Position numbers and translations under genes: made by a program. A stretch of DNA of 64,000 bases from Marinimicrobium alkaliphilum (GTDB lineage: Bacteria; Pseudomonadota; Gammaproteobacteria; Pseudomonadales; Cellvibrionaceae), in NCBI RefSeq assembly GCF_003259155.1, contig NZ_QGMQ01000002.1, forward strand, positions 34,925 through 98,924. The letters are read 5' to 3'. The first letter of the stretch is position 1, and each line of letters begins with the position of its first letter. Positions 18,705 to 29,606 of this stretch are shown piece by piece. The notes below the pieces were generated by a model. That model searched no databases. It worked only from the letters and a program-made list of their open reading frames with translations, and was not told the origin of the DNA.

Positions 18705-18729
18705 CCCGGTGGATAAAAACGATTTCCAT

Positions 18730-18758
18730 TGGACAGCGGTAGGCGGCTGACGTAGAAT
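18730..18758 (+). promoter_or_regulatory. Candidate sigma-70 promoter upstream of carA
   Basis: TGGACA (18730-18735) and TAGAAT (18753-18758) are separated by exactly 17 bp, each one mismatch from consensus. Transcription would start near 18765, about 100 nt before the intrinsic terminator at 18832 and about 260 nt before carA. Confidence 0.6.
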
Positions 18759-18775
18759 TCGCGGTTAGATTGTAC

Positions 18776-18841
18776 ATGGCCAAAGCCGCGCCGACGGTCG
18801 CCGCAGGTGGTGAGGCAAACCACGGAATCAGAGCGAGATGA
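18776..18841 (+). other. Possible 21-codon leader ORF ending in the terminator stem
   Basis: ATG 18776 opens a 21-codon frame whose TGA (18839-18841) lies inside the 5' arm of the following terminator hairpin. It falls just downstream of the candidate promoter but has no visible Shine-Dalgarno sequence. The peptide is Ala-rich and ends Arg-Ala-Arg. It could be a chance frame within a small RNA. Confidence 0.25.
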
Positions 18842-18866
18842 AGCTGGCGTTTCATCTCGCTTTTTT
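18832..18866 (+). terminator. Rho-independent terminator (amidohydrolase 3' end or carA leader)
   Basis: A perfect 11-bp stem (AGCGAGATGAA / TTCATCTCGCT) with an 8-nt loop, then six T residues. It lies 128 bp after the amidohydrolase stop and downstream of a good promoter, so it may end the amidohydrolase transcript, a short RNA, or a carA leader. Confidence 0.9.
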
Positions 18867-18992
18867 GCAACCCGTGCAAGCAGCCAGCGACCGGGCTTTT
18901 CACGACTCCGCAGCCCTAACATACGTCGATTTTCGCACCAATACGTCTGTGCGGCTGCCGCTTTGAGCCTGTGAAAAGGGTTTTTCGGCGCT

Positions 18993-19018
18993 TATATTGC
19001 CACCATCGCGTTAGGAGG
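18993..19018 (+). promoter_or_regulatory. carA-proximal -10 element and strong ribosome binding site
   Basis: TATATT (18993-18998) is a good -10 but has only a poor -35 (TGTGAA) 17 bp upstream. AGGAGG at 19013-19018 lies 5 bases ahead of TTG 19024 and fixes the carA start. Confidence 0.5.
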
Positions 19019-19023
19019 TTGAC

Positions 19024-20169
19024 TTGACTACTGGGGCTCCCACTCCCGCTTTGCTCGTCCTGGAGGACGGCAGCATATTCCGCGGCACCGCTATCGGTGC
19101 TGAGGGCCTTTCCGTTGGCGAGGTGGTGTTCAACACCTCCATGACCGGCTATCAGGAGATTCTCACCGATCCCTCCTACGCCCGTCAGATCGTCACCCTC
19201 ACTTATCCCCATATCGGCAATACCGGCACCAACAGCGAAGACGAAGAGTGCGCCAGTGTCTGGGCGGCGGGTCTTGTGATTCGCGACCTGCCCCTGTTGG
19301 CGAGCAGTTTCCGCAACGAGCAGACCCTGTCCGACTACCTGCGTGAGCGCAAGGTCGTCGGTATCGCGGATATCGATACCCGTCGCCTGACCCGGATTTT
19401 GCGCGACAAGGGTGCCCAGAACGGCTGCATCATGGCGGGCGATATCGACGAGGCCAAGGCCCTCGAACAGGCCAAAGCCTTCGCCGGTCTCAAGGGCATG
19501 GATCTGGCCAAGGAAGTCAGTGTCAGCAAGGCCTACCCCTGGAGCGAGGGGACCTGGCAACTGGGCCAGGGTCACACCCAGCCCCAGGGCGACAAGCCCT
19601 ACAAAGTGGTGGCCTACGACTACGGCATCAAGCGCAACATCCTGCGCATGCTCGCCGATCGCCACTGCGACCTGACCGTGGTGCCGGCCCAGACCCCCGC
19701 CAGCGACGTGCTGGCCATGAAACCGGACGGGGTGTTCCTGTCCAACGGCCCGGGCGACCCGGAGCCCTGCACCTACGCCATTGAGGCGATCCAGCAGCTC
19801 CTGGAAACCGACATTCCGGTGTTTGGCATCTGCCTCGGCCACCAACTGCTGGCCCTGGCCTCGGGCGCAAAAACCGGAAAAATGAAATTCGGCCACCACG
19901 GTGGCAACCACCCGGTGCAGGACCTCGACAGCAAGCGGGTGATGATCACCGCCCAGAACCACGGTTTTGCCGTCGACGAGACCTCGCTGCCCGCCAACCT
20001 GAAGGCGACCCACAAGTCGCTCTTTGACGGCTCGCTGCAGGGCATCCACCGCACCGACAAACCGGCGTTCAGCTTTCAGGGTCACCCGGAGGCCAGCCCC
20101 GGCCCCCACGATGCGGACACCCTGTTCGACCACTTTATTGAACTGATGCAGGCTCGCAAGCAGGCCTAA
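19024..20169 (+). CDS. carA: Carbamoyl-phosphate synthase small (glutaminase) subunit
   Basis: A 381-residue subunit that hydrolyses glutamine and passes ammonia to CarB, supplying carbamoyl phosphate for arginine and pyrimidines. The N-terminal domain has [14 protein letters not shown]. The class I glutamine amidotransferase domain has the nucleophile Cys in [13 protein letters not shown] and the His/Glu pair in [14 protein letters not shown]. The start is TTG 19024, supported by a perfect AGGAGG. carB follows after a 161-bp structured gap. Confidence 0.97.
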   Translation: MTTGAPTPALLVLEDGSIFRGTAIGAEGLSVGEVVFNTSMTGYQEILTDPSYARQIVTLTYPHIGNTGTNSEDEECASVWAAGLVIRDLPLLASSFRNEQTLSDYLRERKVVGIADIDTRRLTRILRDKGAQNGCIMAGDIDEAKALEQAKAFAGLKGMDLAKEVSVSKAYPWSEGTWQLGQGHTQPQGDKPYKVVAYDYGIKRNILRMLADRHCDLTVVPAQTPASDVLAMKPDGVFLSNGPGDPEPCTYAIEAIQQLLETDIPVFGICLGHQLLALASGAKTGKMKFGHHGGNHPVQDLDSKRVMITAQNHGFAVDETSLPANLKATHKSLFDGSLQGIHRTDKPAFSFQGHPEASPGPHDADTLFDHFIELMQARKQA

Positions 20170-20194
20170 GCGATAGACAGATGGGGTTTGACGG

Positions 20195-20298
20195 CGGGTT
20201 GCCGGTTGGCCCTGCCAGACCGTCGCCCGCAGGGAAGCGGGCGTCGAGCCTACAAGGAAGTATTCACGGCGTGTCTGGCAGGGCCAACCGGCAACCCG
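20195..20298. repeat. Long nested inverted repeat between carA and carB
   Basis: A 25-bp perfect inverted repeat: 20196-20220 (starting GGGTTGCCGGTTGGCC) pairs with 20273-20297 (ending GGCCAACCGGCAACCC), and one more C-G pair is possible at the outer end. The 52-nt interior holds a second hairpin, CGCCCGC/GCGGGCG, at about 20224-20243, followed by a GAGCCTACAAGGAAGTATTCACGG-like segment that resembles intergenic repeats in many gammaproteobacteria. As RNA it would be a very stable branched stem-loop within the carAB message. Confidence 0.9.
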
Positions 20299-20330
20299 GA
20301 CCCCCGAAAAGCCCATAAACCGGAGCACAC

Positions 20331-23300
20331 ATGCCAAAACGTACCGACATTAACAGCATTCTGATCCTCGGCGCCGGTCCCATCGTGATCGGTCAGGCCT
20401 GCGAGTTTGACTACTCTGGCGCCCAGGCCTGCAAGGCCCTGCGCGAAGAGGGCTACCGGGTAATCCTGGTGAACTCCAATCCGGCCACCATCATGACCGA
20501 CCCGGCCATGGCCGACGCCACCTACATCGAGCCCATCGAGTGGCGCACTGTTGAAAAAATCATCGAGCAGGAGCGCCCGGATGTGGTATTGCCCACCATG
20601 GGGGGGCAGACCGCACTCAACTGCGCTCTGGATCTGGCCAAGCACGGCGTGCTGGAAAAATACGGCGTTGAGCTGATCGGGGCCAATGAGGCCGCCATCA
20701 ACATGGCGGAAGACCGGGACCTGTTCGACAAGGCCATGAAGCGCATCGGGCTCGAGTGTGCCAAAGCCAAGATCGTGCACACCATGGACGAAGCGTTGGA
20801 AGTGCCCAAGGAATTCGGTTTTCCCTGCATTATCCGCCCGTCTTTCACCATGGGTGGCTCCGGTGGCGGTATCGCCTACAACTGGGAAGAGTTTGAAGAG
20901 ATCTGTGCCCGCGGTCTGGACCTGTCGCCCACCAATGAGCTGCTGATCGACGAATCTCTGCTGGGCTGGAAAGAATACGAAATGGAGGTGGTGCGCGACA
21001 AAAATGACAACTGCATCATCGTCTGCGCCATCGAAAACTTTGATCCCATGGGGGTTCACACCGGTGACTCGATCACCGTCGCCCCGGCCCAGACCCTGAC
21101 CGACAAGGAATACCAGATCATGCGTAACGCCTCGATCGCGGTGTTGCGGGAGATCGGGGTAGAAACTGGCGGCTCCAACGTCCAGTTTGCGGTCAATCCG
21201 GAAGACGGTCGCCTGGTGGTGATTGAGATGAACCCCCGGGTATCGCGTTCCTCGGCCCTGGCGTCCAAGGCCACGGGTTTCCCGATCGCCAAGGTGGCGG
21301 CCAAGCTGGCTGTGGGTTATACCCTCGACGAATTGCAAAACGAAATTACCGGCGGTGCCACCCCGGCGTCGTTTGAGCCAAGCATTGACTACGTGGTCAC
21401 CAAGATACCGCGCTTTACCTTTGAAAAATTTGGCGAGGCCGATGCCCGCCTGACCACCCAGATGAAATCTGTGGGCGAGGTAATGGCGATCGGTCGCACC
21501 TTCCAGGAATCCCTGCAGAAAGCCCTGCGCGGCCTGGAAGTAGGCTCCGCCGGGTTTGAATCCAAAGTGGACCTGGCCAGCGACGAGGCCCTGGCCCGGG
21601 TGCGGCTGGATTTGACCACCCCCGGTGCCGAACGTATCTGGTATGTCGGTGACGCCTTCCGCCTGGGCATGACCGTCGATGAGGTGTTTGAAGCCTCGGC
21701 CATCGATCCCTGGTTCCTGGTGCAGATCAAAGAGTTGATGGACATCGAAGCGTCTCTGCGTGGCCAGGACCTGAAAGCTCTGGATGCTGACGCTTTCTTC
21801 AAGCTCAAGCGCAAGGGCTTCTCGGACAAGCGCCTGGCGCTGCTGTTGGGCGTGAGCGAAGCCTCGGTGCGTCGCCAGCGCCACAAGCTGAACGTGCGCC
21901 CGGTGTACAAACGGGTGGATACCTGTGCGGCGGAATTCTCGACCTCCACTGCCTATATGTACTCAACCTATGAGGAAGAGTGTGAGGCCAACCCCAGTGA
22001 CAAGGACAAGATTCTGGTCATCGGCGGCGGCCCCAACCGTATCGGTCAGGGCATCGAGTTTGACTACTGTTGCGTACATGCGGCACTGGCCATGCGCGAA
22101 GACGGTTACGAAACCATCATGGTCAACTGTAACCCGGAAACTGTGTCCACGGACTTTGATACCTCCGACCGGTTGTTCTTTGAGCCAATCACGCTCGAAG
22201 ACGTGCTCGAGATTGTCTACAAGGAAAAACCCAAGGGTGTGATCCTGCAGTTTGGTGGCCAGACCCCGCTCAAGCTGGCGCGCGCCCTGGAGGCCGATGG
22301 CGTGCCCATTATCGGCACCAGCCCGGATGCCATCGACCGTGCTGAAGACCGCGAGCGCTTCCAGCAGATGATCGAAAAACTCGATTTGCTGCAACCGCCC
22401 AATGCCATTGTCCGCTCACTCGAAGAAGCGCTGCTGCTGGCTGAGCGTGTCGGCTATCCGTTGGTGGTGCGCCCGTCTTATGTACTGGGCGGCCGCGCGA
22501 TGGAAATCGTCTACAAAGAAGAAGAGTTGCGCACCTACATGAACTCGGCAGTGGAAGTCTCCGAGGATGCACCGGTGCTGCTGGATCGTTTCCTGAGTGC
22601 CGCCATTGAAGTCGACATTGATGCCGTCTGTGACGGTGAGCAGGTGGTGATTGGCGGGATCATGCAGCACATCGAACAGTGCGGCGTGCACTCGGGCGAC
22701 TCGGCCTGTTCGTTGCCGCCTTACTCACTTCCCGCGGATGTGCAGGACGAGATGCGTGAGCAGGTCAAGAAAATGGCCCTGGAGCTCGGGGTCATTGGCC
22801 TGATGAACACCCAGCTGGCCTATCAGGATGGCAAGATCTACGTGATCGAAGTCAATCCGCGCGCCTCGCGCACCGTGCCCTTTGTGTCCAAGTGCATCGG
22901 CGTGTCTCTGGCTAAAGTGGCAGCGCGCTGCCAGGCCGGTACCAGCCTGAAGGATCAGGGCTTTACCCAGGAAATCGTGCCCAGCTACTTCAGTGTCAAA
23001 GAGGCGGTGTTCCCGTTCAACAAATTCCCGGCGGTGGATCCGATTCTCGGCCCGGAAATGAAATCCACCGGTGAAGTGATGGGGGTGGGCGACACCTTCG
23101 GCGAGGCCTATGCCAAATCGCAGCTGGGCGCCAGCAGCCGTATCCCCACCGAGGGCACCGTGTTTATCAGTGTGCGTGAAGTGGACAAGCCGGGCGTGGT
23201 CAAGGTGGGTAAAGACCTGATCGAGCTGGGCTTCAAGCTGGTCGCCACCCGCGGCACCGCCGCGGTCCTCAAAAAAGCCGGTCTGGCGGTTGAGGTGGTC

Positions 23301-23552
23301 AACAAGGTGCAGGAAGGTCGTCCGCACATTGTCGACATGATTAAAAATCGTCAGATTGATCTGATCATCAATACCACGGAAGGCCGTCAGGCGATCAAGG
23401 ATTCTTCCTCCATTCGCCGCAGTGCGGAAAATGGCCGGGTGTACTACACCACGACCATGGCCGGTGGCGAAGCCATTTGTATGGCGCTCAACGAAGGTCG
23501 CGAGACCCGTGTGCGCCGCCTGCAGGATCTGCATGAGAGGGCAAAGGTATGA
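20331..23552 (+). CDS. carB: Carbamoyl-phosphate synthase large subunit
   Basis: A 1073-residue synthetase made of two homologous ATP-grasp halves (about 1-400 and 555-935), an oligomerisation region between them and a C-terminal MGS-like allosteric domain (about 936-1073, from [14 protein letters not shown]). It first makes carboxyphosphate, then phosphorylates carbamate. Visible motifs include [19 protein letters not shown] and [19 protein letters not shown], which mark the start of each half. The length matches the family. It overlaps greA by 4 bp. Confidence 0.98.
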   Translation: MPKRTDINSILILGAGPIVIGQACEFDYSGAQACKALREEGYRVILVNSNPATIMTDPAMADATYIEPIEWRTVEKIIEQERPDVVLPTMGGQTALNCALDLAKHGVLEKYGVELIGANEAAINMAEDRDLFDKAMKRIGLECAKAKIVHTMDEALEVPKEFGFPCIIRPSFTMGGSGGGIAYNWEEFEEICARGLDLSPTNELLIDESLLGWKEYEMEVVRDKNDNCIIVCAIENFDPMGVHTGDSITVAPAQTLTDKEYQIMRNASIAVLREIGVETGGSNVQFAVNPEDGRLVVIEMNPRVSRSSALASKATGFPIAKVAAKLAVGYTLDELQNEITGGATPASFEPSIDYVVTKIPRFTFEKFGEADARLTTQMKSVGEVMAIGRTFQESLQKALRGLEVGSAGFESKVDLASDEALARVRLDLTTPGAERIWYVGDAFRLGMTVDEVFEASAIDPWFLVQIKELMDIEASLRGQDLKALDADAFFKLKRKGFSDKRLALLLGVSEASVRRQRHKLNVRPVYKRVDTCAAEFSTSTAYMYSTYEEECEANPSDKDKILVIGGGPNRIGQGIEFDYCCVHAALAMREDGYETIMVNCNPETVSTDFDTSDRLFFEPITLEDVLEIVYKEKPKGVILQFGGQTPLKLARALEADGVPIIGTSPDAIDRAEDRERFQQMIEKLDLLQPPNAIVRSLEEALLLAERVGYPLVVRPSYVLGGRAMEIVYKEEELRTYMNSAVEVSEDAPVLLDRFLSAAIEVDIDAVCDGEQVVIGGIMQHIEQCGVHSGDSACSLPPYSLPADVQDEMREQVKKMALELGVIGLMNTQLAYQDGKIYVIEVNPRASRTVPFVSKCIGVSLAKVAARCQAGTSLKDQGFTQEIVPSYFSVKEAVFPFNKFPAVDPILGPEMKSTGEVMGVGDTFGEAYAKSQLGASSRIPTEGTVFISVREVDKPGVVKVGKDLIELGFKLVATRGTAAVLKKAGLAVEVVNKVQEGRPHIVDMIKNRQIDLIINTTEGRQAIKDSSSIRRSAENGRVYYTTTMAGGEAICMALNEGRETRVRRLQDLHERAKV

Positions 23553-24028
23553 GCAGCAAATTCCCGATGACAGTGGACGGCGCACAAAAGCTGCGCGAGG
23601 AGCTCGAGCAGCTGAAAAAGGTCGATCGCCCGCGTATCAGTCAGGCGATTGCCGACGCCCGTGAGCATGGCGACCTGAAGGAAAATGCCGAGTATCACGC
23701 GGCGCGCGAGCAGCAGAGTTTTTGTGAGGGTCGGATTCAGGAGATCGAAGGCAAGCTTGGCAATGCACAGATCATCGATGTAAAGAAAATCCCTCATTCA
23801 GGCAAGGTGATCTTCGGCACCACTGTGACCATCATCAATTGCGATACCGATGAGCAGGTCACTTACCAGATCGTCGGTGACGACGAGGCCAATGTGAAGG
23901 CGAACAAGATTTCCGTCAACTCACCCATCGCCCGCGCCCTGATTGGCAAGGAAGAGGGTGACGTCACCGTGGTACGCGCACCCGGCGGTGAGATCGAGTA
24001 CGAAATTGACAAGGTGGAGCATATTTAG
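23549..24028 (+). CDS. greA: Transcription elongation factor GreA
   Basis: A 159-residue protein that stimulates transcript cleavage in backtracked RNA polymerase. An N-terminal coiled coil (about 1-75) carries the acidic tip in [18 protein letters not shown], and a C-terminal FKBP-like domain follows. It is translationally coupled to carB by an ATGA overlap. The carAB-greA order is conserved in Pseudomonas and relatives. Confidence 0.98.
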   Translation: MSSKFPMTVDGAQKLREELEQLKKVDRPRISQAIADAREHGDLKENAEYHAAREQQSFCEGRIQEIEGKLGNAQIIDVKKIPHSGKVIFGTTVTIINCDTDEQVTYQIVGDDEANVKANKISVNSPIARALIGKEEGDVTVVRAPGGEIEYEIDKVEHI

Positions 24029-24062
24029 GGAAGCAGGGCGGTGCGCTGATGCGTGCCGCTTT

Positions 24063-24096
24063 GTCGGATTACGCCCTGCGGGCTAATCCGACCTAC
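24063..24096 (+). repeat. REP-like palindrome
   Basis: A copy of the window-wide family, GTCGGATTACGCC / GGCTAATCCGACCTAC, 34 bp after the greA stop. It probably forms the 3' stem-loop of the car-greA transcript. Confidence 0.85.
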
Positions 24097-24117
24097 TGGG
24101 TGCAGCGTGCCATTTTT

Positions 24118-24146
24118 GTCGAATTACGGCTGCGCCTAATCCGACA
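24118..24146. repeat. REP-like palindrome with one arm mutated
   Basis: A copy beginning GTCGAATTACGG, where the family has GTCGGATTACGG, and ending TAATCCGACA. It lies between greA and the convergent yhbY gene, paired with the copy at 24063. Confidence 0.8.
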
Positions 24147-24166
24147 CTGAGGCACCCGACCCGCCG

Positions 24167-24469
24167 TTAGCGCAACAGATTCGACAGCTTCGGGTTCGGC
24201 TCTTTCGCAGGTTTGTACACCAATGCAATCTTGCCCACCTGCTGAATCACTTCCACCTTGGGTAAAGCCTTGATCTGCTCGATCACTGCGTTGCGGTCCT
24301 CGCGCTCCGTCACCGCCAGCTTGACCTTGATCAGCTCGTGGTCGTTCAGCGCCCGGTTGAGCTCTTTGAGTACACCCTCAGTCAAGCCATTGTCGGCCAC
24401 GGTGACAACGGGTTTGAGGTTGTGCCCGATGGAGCGGAACTGTTTTTTGCGGTCGGCACTGAGGGGCAT
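24167..24469 (-). CDS. yhbY: YhbY-family RNA-binding protein (CRM domain)
   Basis: A 100-residue single CRM/YhbY-domain protein associated with pre-50S ribosome particles. It has the typical pattern: basic N-terminus, then the LKPVVTVADNGLTEGVLKEL region with the GxxG-like loop replaced by DNGLT, and HELIKVKL. ATG 24469 has AGG a suitable distance upstream; the frame extends to 24517. It is divergent from rlmE, an rRNA methyltransferase gene, as in most gammaproteobacteria. Confidence 0.93.
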   Translation of the reverse strand: MPLSADRKKQFRSIGHNLKPVVTVADNGLTEGVLKELNRALNDHELIKVKLAVTEREDRNAVIEQIKALPKVEVIQQVGKIALVYKPAKEPNPKLSNLLR

Positions 24470-24543
24470 AGATTTACCTTGTTTTATCGAAAAAGTGGAT
24501 GCGGTATTGTAACCCATCCCTCAAGTGACTTCGCGGATTTATC

Positions 24544-25167
24544 ATGGCCAGATCGAAAAGCAGTAACCGGTGGCTGGAGGAGCACTTCAACGACCATTAC
24601 GTCAAATTGTCCCAGCGCGATGGCTACCGCTCCCGGGCCAGCTACAAGCTCCTGGAAATCAATGACAAAGACCGACTGATCCGTCCGGGCCTGACGGTAG
24701 TAGATTTAGGCGCGGCCCCCGGCGGCTGGTCCCAGGTGGCGGCCCGGTTGGTCGGGGACAAGGGCCGGGTTCTGGCCTCGGATATCCTGCCCATGGATAC
24801 CATAGCCGGGGTAGATTTCATCCAGGGCGACTTTACCGAAACCGAGGTCTTCGAGCAGCTGATGGCGGCGATGGACGGGCAGCGGGCCGACCTTGTAATC
24901 TCGGACATGGCCCCCAACATGAGTGGTGTGGATGCCGTGGATCAGCCCCAGGCCATGTATCTGGTGGAGCTGGCGCTCGATATGGCGCAGCAGGTACTGA
25001 AACCAAACGGCGCTTTTGTTGCCAAAGTCTTTCAGGGTGAGGGCTTCGACGATTATCTGAAGAGTGCCCGCAGCCTGTTCACCAAGGTCGCTATTCGCAA
25101 ACCCCAGGCCTCGCGGCCCCGTTCACGCGAGGTTTACCTGGTCGCCAAGGGCTACAAAGCCCCCTAA
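24544..25167 (+). CDS. rlmE: 23S rRNA 2'-O-ribose U2552 methyltransferase
   Basis: A 207-residue SAM-dependent methyltransferase (FtsJ/RrmJ) acting on U2552 of 23S rRNA in the 50S subunit. Motif I is [14 protein letters not shown]. The catalytic K-D-K-E residues are consistent with Lys in YKLLEI, Asp in SDMAPNMSG, Lys in AKVFQGEG and Glu in SREVYLV. ftsH follows 90 bp downstream, the usual order. Confidence 0.97.
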   Translation: MARSKSSNRWLEEHFNDHYVKLSQRDGYRSRASYKLLEINDKDRLIRPGLTVVDLGAAPGGWSQVAARLVGDKGRVLASDILPMDTIAGVDFIQGDFTETEVFEQLMAAMDGQRADLVISDMAPNMSGVDAVDQPQAMYLVELALDMAQQVLKPNGAFVAKVFQGEGFDDYLKSARSLFTKVAIRKPQASRPRSREVYLVAKGYKAP

Positions 25168-25257
25168 ATTCGCCCCCTCGACGGTACATTTGGGTGTATT
25201 CACAGTATACTGGCCAGTGATGCCCGACAGTCTGAGTAAAGCAGTGAGGACGTTTCC

Positions 25258-27201
25258 TTGAACGATATGACCAAAAATTTGATTCTGTGGCTGGTGATCG
25301 CCGCTGTGCTGTTCACCGTGTTCCAGGGTTTCAACCAGGAACAGGCGGACCCCAAGCTCACTTACTCCGAGTTTGTGAGTGCGGTGAAAAACGACCAGGT
25401 GCGGGAAGTGACCGTGGACGGCCTCAGAATTGAGGGGGTCTACAGTGACGGCTCGCGCTTTACCACGATTCGTCCTCAATTGCCGGACAACAAGATCATC
25501 GACGAGCTGATCAACCACCGGGTCGACGTCGAGGGTGTCGAGCCTTCGACCCCGAGCCTCTGGCAGCAGCTGCTGGTGGCCAGCTTCCCGATTTTGATCA
25601 TTATTGCGGTGTTCCTGTTCTTTATGCGCCAGATGCAGGGCGGTGCAGGTGGCCGCGGCGGCCCCATGAGCTTTGGCAAGAGCAAGGCGCGGCTGCTGGG
25701 TGAAGACCAGATCAAGACCACCTTTGCCGATGTCGCCGGGGTCGACGAAGCCCGGGAAGATGTGCAGGAGCTGGTTGAATACCTGCGCGATCCCTCCAAA
25801 TTCCAGCGTCTTGGCGGCCAGATCCCGCGCGGCGTGCTGATGGCGGGCCCGCCCGGGACCGGTAAGACCCTGCTCGCCAAGGCCATCGCCGGCGAGGCCA
25901 AGGTGCCTTTCTTCTCGATTTCCGGTTCCGACTTCGTGGAGATGTTTGTCGGTGTCGGTGCCTCCCGGGTACGGGATATGTTCGAGCAGGCCAAAAAACA
26001 GTCGCCGTGTATCATCTTTATTGATGAAATCGACGCCGTGGGTCGCCATCGGGGCGGCGGTCACGGGGGCGGTCACGATGAGCGTGAGCAGACCCTGAAC
26101 CAGCTGCTGGTGGAAATGGACGGCTTTGAAGGTAACGAAGGGGTTATCGTGATTGCCGCCACCAACCGCCCAGACGTGCTCGATAAGGCGCTGCTGCGCC
26201 CGGGTCGCTTCGACCGCCAGGTGGTGGTGGGACTGCCCGATATTCGCGGCCGCGAACAGATTCTCAAGGTCCATATGCGCAAGGTGCCGATCGACGAGCG
26301 CACCAACCCGGGCATTATCGCCCGCGGTACGCCGGGCTTCTCGGGTGCTGACCTGGCCAACCTGGTGAACGAGGCCGCGCTCTTCGCGGCGCGTGGCAAC
26401 AAGCGCCTGGTGACCATGGAAGAGTTCGAGAAGGCGCGCGACAAGATCATGATGGGGGCCGAGCGCCGCTCCATGGTGATGAGCGAAAAAGAGAAGGAAA
26501 ACACCGCCTACCACGAAGCCGGCCATGCCATTGTCGGCAAGTTGGTGCCGGAGCACGACCCGATTCACAAGGTCACCATTATCCCTCGTGGCCGGGCTCT
26601 GGGTGTCACCCAATTCCTGCCGGAAGGCGACAAGTACAGCATGAGCCGTCGGGCTATCGAGTCCAGCATCTGTACCCTGTTCGGCGGTCGTATTGCCGAG
26701 GAGATGACCCTGGGCGCTGAGGGTATTACGACCGGTGCTTCGAACGATATCGAGCGGGCCACCGAGCTGGCGCGCAACATGGTGACCAAGTGGGGGCTGT
26801 CTGACAAGCTGGGCCCGCTTCACTATGGTGAAGATGAAGGCATGATGCCCGGTACCGGTAAGGCCAACTATTCCGGCGATACCTCCAAGCTCATCGATGA
26901 AGAGGTGCGCCGTATTATTGATAGCTGCTACAAACGGGCCGATCAAATCCTGCACGACAACCGCGATATTCTGGAGGCCATGAAAGAAGCGCTGATGGAG
27001 TACGAAACCATCGATGCCGAGCAGGTCGAAGACCTGATGGCCCGTCGCAAGGTGCGTCCGCCGCGGGATTGGCACGATGACGACTTCAACAGCCACTTGC
27101 GCAACAAAGACGGCAAGGGCGAAAGTGAAGATGCCAAAGACGGCAAGCAAGCCGACGACGGCAAAACCGGGCCCATTGGCGGTCCGGCGGAAGATCACTG
27201 A
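25258..27201 (+). CDS. ftsH: ATP-dependent zinc metalloprotease FtsH
   Basis: A 647-residue membrane AAA protease that degrades membrane and short-lived regulatory proteins. Helix 1 is residues 5-25, a periplasmic segment follows, and helix 2 lies at about 103-122. The AAA domain has Walker A GPPGTGKT from residue 197 and Walker [12 protein letters not shown]. The zinc motif is HEAGH (419-423). TTG 25258 is preferred because GAGGA lies 7 bases upstream and the N-terminus [12 protein letters not shown] matches Pseudomonas FtsH; ATG 25267 is the alternative. The C-terminal tail (after about 600) is Asp/Lys/Gly-rich and low in complexity. Confidence 0.97.
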   Translation: MNDMTKNLILWLVIAAVLFTVFQGFNQEQADPKLTYSEFVSAVKNDQVREVTVDGLRIEGVYSDGSRFTTIRPQLPDNKIIDELINHRVDVEGVEPSTPSLWQQLLVASFPILIIIAVFLFFMRQMQGGAGGRGGPMSFGKSKARLLGEDQIKTTFADVAGVDEAREDVQELVEYLRDPSKFQRLGGQIPRGVLMAGPPGTGKTLLAKAIAGEAKVPFFSISGSDFVEMFVGVGASRVRDMFEQAKKQSPCIIFIDEIDAVGRHRGGGHGGGHDEREQTLNQLLVEMDGFEGNEGVIVIAATNRPDVLDKALLRPGRFDRQVVVGLPDIRGREQILKVHMRKVPIDERTNPGIIARGTPGFSGADLANLVNEAALFAARGNKRLVTMEEFEKARDKIMMGAERRSMVMSEKEKENTAYHEAGHAIVGKLVPEHDPIHKVTIIPRGRALGVTQFLPEGDKYSMSRRAIESSICTLFGGRIAEEMTLGAEGITTGASNDIERATELARNMVTKWGLSDKLGPLHYGEDEGMMPGTGKANYSGDTSKLIDEEVRRIIDSCYKRADQILHDNRDILEAMKEALMEYETIDAEQVEDLMARRKVRPPRDWHDDDFNSHLRNKDGKGESEDAKDGKQADDGKTGPIGGPAEDH

Positions 27202-27229
27202 CGCCAGTCATCATCAGGTTATAATTGAG

Positions 27230-27253
27230 ACCCCGGGGCAACCCGGGGTTTTT
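27230..27253 (+). terminator. Rho-independent terminator after ftsH
   Basis: A stem ACCCCGGG / CCCGGGGT with a GCAA tetraloop followed by five T residues, 28 bp after the ftsH stop. folP begins 30 bp beyond, so folP-glmM expression needs readthrough or its own promoter. Confidence 0.9.
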
Positions 27254-27282
27254 GTTTTACTGGACCCTAAGCGAGACCGGTT

Positions 27283-28134
27283 ATGCAGCTTGCGTGCGGC
27301 ACCCACCGCCTGGATCTGAGTCGCCCCCAGGTGATGGGGATTCTCAATACCACCCCCGATTCCTTCTCCGACGGCGGTCACTACTACCGCAACGGACAGT
27401 TGTCTCTGGCGCGCGCCCTTGAGCGCGGCCGGCAGATGTTGGCAGAAGGGGCGGCCATCATCGATGTTGGCGGTGAGTCCACCCGTCCGGGGGCGGTGCC
27501 GGTGTCCGAACAGGAAGAGCTGGATCGGGTCGTGCCGGTGGTCGAGCGCCTGGTGGCCGAGTTGGGCGCCCTGGTATCGGTGGATACCAGCCGTCCCGGG
27601 GTGATCCGTGAGGCGGCGGCGGCCGGTGCCGGCATGCTCAACGACGTCAGGGCGCTCACGCGCGACGGCGCCCTCCAGGCCGCTGCCGACACGGGGTTGC
27701 CGGTGTGCGTGATGCACATGCAGGGGCAGCCCGACACCATGCAGGCGCAGCCCGCTTACGGGGATGTGGTAAGCGAAGTGAAGGGTTTCTTGCATCACCG
27801 GATCGACGCCTGTCGCGCTGCCGGTATCGGACCTGAGCGGCTGATCCTGGATCCCGGGTTTGGCTTTGGCAAAACTCTGGCGCATAATCTCGCTTTGTTG
27901 CGTCGCCTGCCGGAACTGGTTGCTCTGGGCTACCCGGTACTGGTGGGCATGTCGCGCAAATCCATGCTTGAACACCTGCTCGGTCGGGCTCTGGAAGACC
28001 GCCTGGCGGGCAGCCTGGCGCTGGCGCTGGCGGCGGCCCAGCGGGGCGCACATATTATCCGGGTGCACGACGTCGCAGCCACCCGGGATGTACTCGACGT
28101 CGAAGCGGCGCTGCACAGCCCGCTCGACGACTGA
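27283..28134 (+). CDS. folP: Dihydropteroate synthase
   Basis: A 283-residue TIM-barrel enzyme joining dihydropterin pyrophosphate and p-aminobenzoate, the sulfonamide target. Motifs are [15 protein letters not shown] near the N-terminus, the [12 protein letters not shown] loop and [10 protein letters not shown]. Its substrate comes from FolK, encoded at 45091 in this window. glmM follows after 17 bp, the standard ftsH-folP-glmM order. Confidence 0.97.
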   Translation: MQLACGTHRLDLSRPQVMGILNTTPDSFSDGGHYYRNGQLSLARALERGRQMLAEGAAIIDVGGESTRPGAVPVSEQEELDRVVPVVERLVAELGALVSVDTSRPGVIREAAAAGAGMLNDVRALTRDGALQAAADTGLPVCVMHMQGQPDTMQAQPAYGDVVSEVKGFLHHRIDACRAAGIGPERLILDPGFGFGKTLAHNLALLRRLPELVALGYPVLVGMSRKSMLEHLLGRALEDRLAGSLALALAAAQRGAHIIRVHDVAATRDVLDVEAALHSPLDD

Positions 28135-28151
28135 CACGGAGAGATAAACCC

Positions 28152-29489
28152 ATGACACGCAAATATTTTGGCACCGATGGCATTCGCGGCAAGGTAGGCG
28201 ACCATCCGATCACCCCGGAGTTTATGCTCAAGCTGGGCTGGGCTGCAGGTCGGGTCCTGGTGGACCGCTACCCGGGCCCGAACCTGATCCTGATTGGCAA
28301 GGACACGCGAATTTCCGGTTATATGTTCGAATCGGCGCTGCAGGCGGGCCTGATCAGCGCCGGTGTCGATGTCGGCTTGCTGGGGCCTATGCCCACCCCC
28401 GGGATTGCCTACCTGACCCGGACCTTCCAGGCCCAGGCGGGCATCGTGATCAGCGCCTCGCACAACAGTTACCACGACAACGGCATCAAATTCTTCAGCG
28501 GCAATGGCACCAAGCTGCCGGACGAGATCGAGCGCCAGATCGAGGAAGAACTGGACAAGCCGATGGTAACGGCCGAACGTCTGGGCAAGGCCCGGCGGAT
28601 CGACGACGCCGCCGGTCGCTACATTGAGTTCTGCAAGGGCACCATGCCCTGGGGGTTCAGCCTGGCGGGCCTGCAGATCGTGCTCGACTGCGCCAATGGC
28701 GCGACTTACCACATTGCGCCCAATGTCTTCAGCGAGCTGGGGGCCAAGGTGATTCCGGTTGCGGCCGAACCCAACGGCACCAACATCAACCGCAGCTGCG
28801 GCTCTACCAAGCCCGAGGCAATGAAAGAAAAGGTCGTGGAGATGGGGGCCGACCTCGGCATCGCCTTTGATGGCGACGGCGACCGGGTGGTTTTTGTCGA
28901 TCACAAGGGGAATATTGTCGACGGCGATGAACTGCTGTTTATTATCGCCGAGGATGCCCATGAGTACGGCGGCGGGTGTGACGGGGTCGTGGGCACGCTG
29001 ATGACCAATTTCGGCTTTGAGTTGGCGGTGAACAAACTGGGCATTCCCTTCTATCGGGCCAAAGTCGGCGACCGCTACGTCCTTGAGGCCATGCGCGATA
29101 ACGGCTGGAAGTACGGCGGTGAATCTTCCGGCCACATTGTCTGCGGCAATGTCACCACTACCGGTGACGGCATCATTTCTGCCTTGCAGGTGCTCAAGGC
29201 GATGGTCAGCCGGGATGAAAGCCTGTACAAAGTGCGCCAGGGCATGACCAAAATGCCCCAGACCATGATCAACGTTCAGATGCCCACGCGCATGGATATT
29301 TCCGACAACCCCGCCATCGCCGAAGCGGTTGCCGCAACCGAGGCTAAACTTGGGGATACAGGTAGGGTATTATTGCGCCCCTCCGGCACCGAGCCCGTTG
29401 TTCGGGTGATGGTTGAAGGGCAGGATAAAGCCCAGGTCAAAGCGCTGGCCCAAGAGCTCGCGACCGCCGTGGAAAACGCACTACACTAA
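28152..29489 (+). CDS. glmM: Phosphoglucosamine mutase
   Basis: A 445-residue alpha-D-phosphohexomutase interconverting glucosamine 6- and 1-phosphate on the route to UDP-GlcNAc. The active phosphoserine lies in [16 protein letters not shown] (about residue 100), the metal loop is DGDGDRVVF, the sugar-binding loop is GGESSGH, and the phosphate-binding loop is [12 protein letters not shown]. Start ATG 28152 lies shortly after folP. Confidence 0.97.
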   Translation: MTRKYFGTDGIRGKVGDHPITPEFMLKLGWAAGRVLVDRYPGPNLILIGKDTRISGYMFESALQAGLISAGVDVGLLGPMPTPGIAYLTRTFQAQAGIVISASHNSYHDNGIKFFSGNGTKLPDEIERQIEEELDKPMVTAERLGKARRIDDAAGRYIEFCKGTMPWGFSLAGLQIVLDCANGATYHIAPNVFSELGAKVIPVAAEPNGTNINRSCGSTKPEAMKEKVVEMGADLGIAFDGDGDRVVFVDHKGNIVDGDELLFIIAEDAHEYGGGCDGVVGTLMTNFGFELAVNKLGIPFYRAKVGDRYVLEAMRDNGWKYGGESSGHIVCGNVTTTGDGIISALQVLKAMVSRDESLYKVRQGMTKMPQTMINVQMPTRMDISDNPAIAEAVAATEAKLGDTGRVLLRPSGTEPVVRVMVEGQDKAQVKALAQELATAVENALH

Positions 29490-29606
29490 AAACGAGACAA
29501 CTGAGAGAGACCTGGCGGGTACAGGGTGGCACAAAGTCGGTACGGGTGATTGTATGTTGCGGCTTTCTTCGCTACCATTGGCGCCCGCTTTGTCGGGAGG
29601 CACTAT

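Noticed and set aside
20170..20330. Small protein gene between carA and carB, as in some Pseudomonas
   Set aside because: The gap is filled by the inverted repeat and has no open frame with a start and ribosome binding site.
25123..27198. 691-codon minus-strand frame antisense to ftsH
   Set aside because: It is the mirror frame of a strongly conserved gene, with His/Gly/Val-rich composition and no motifs.
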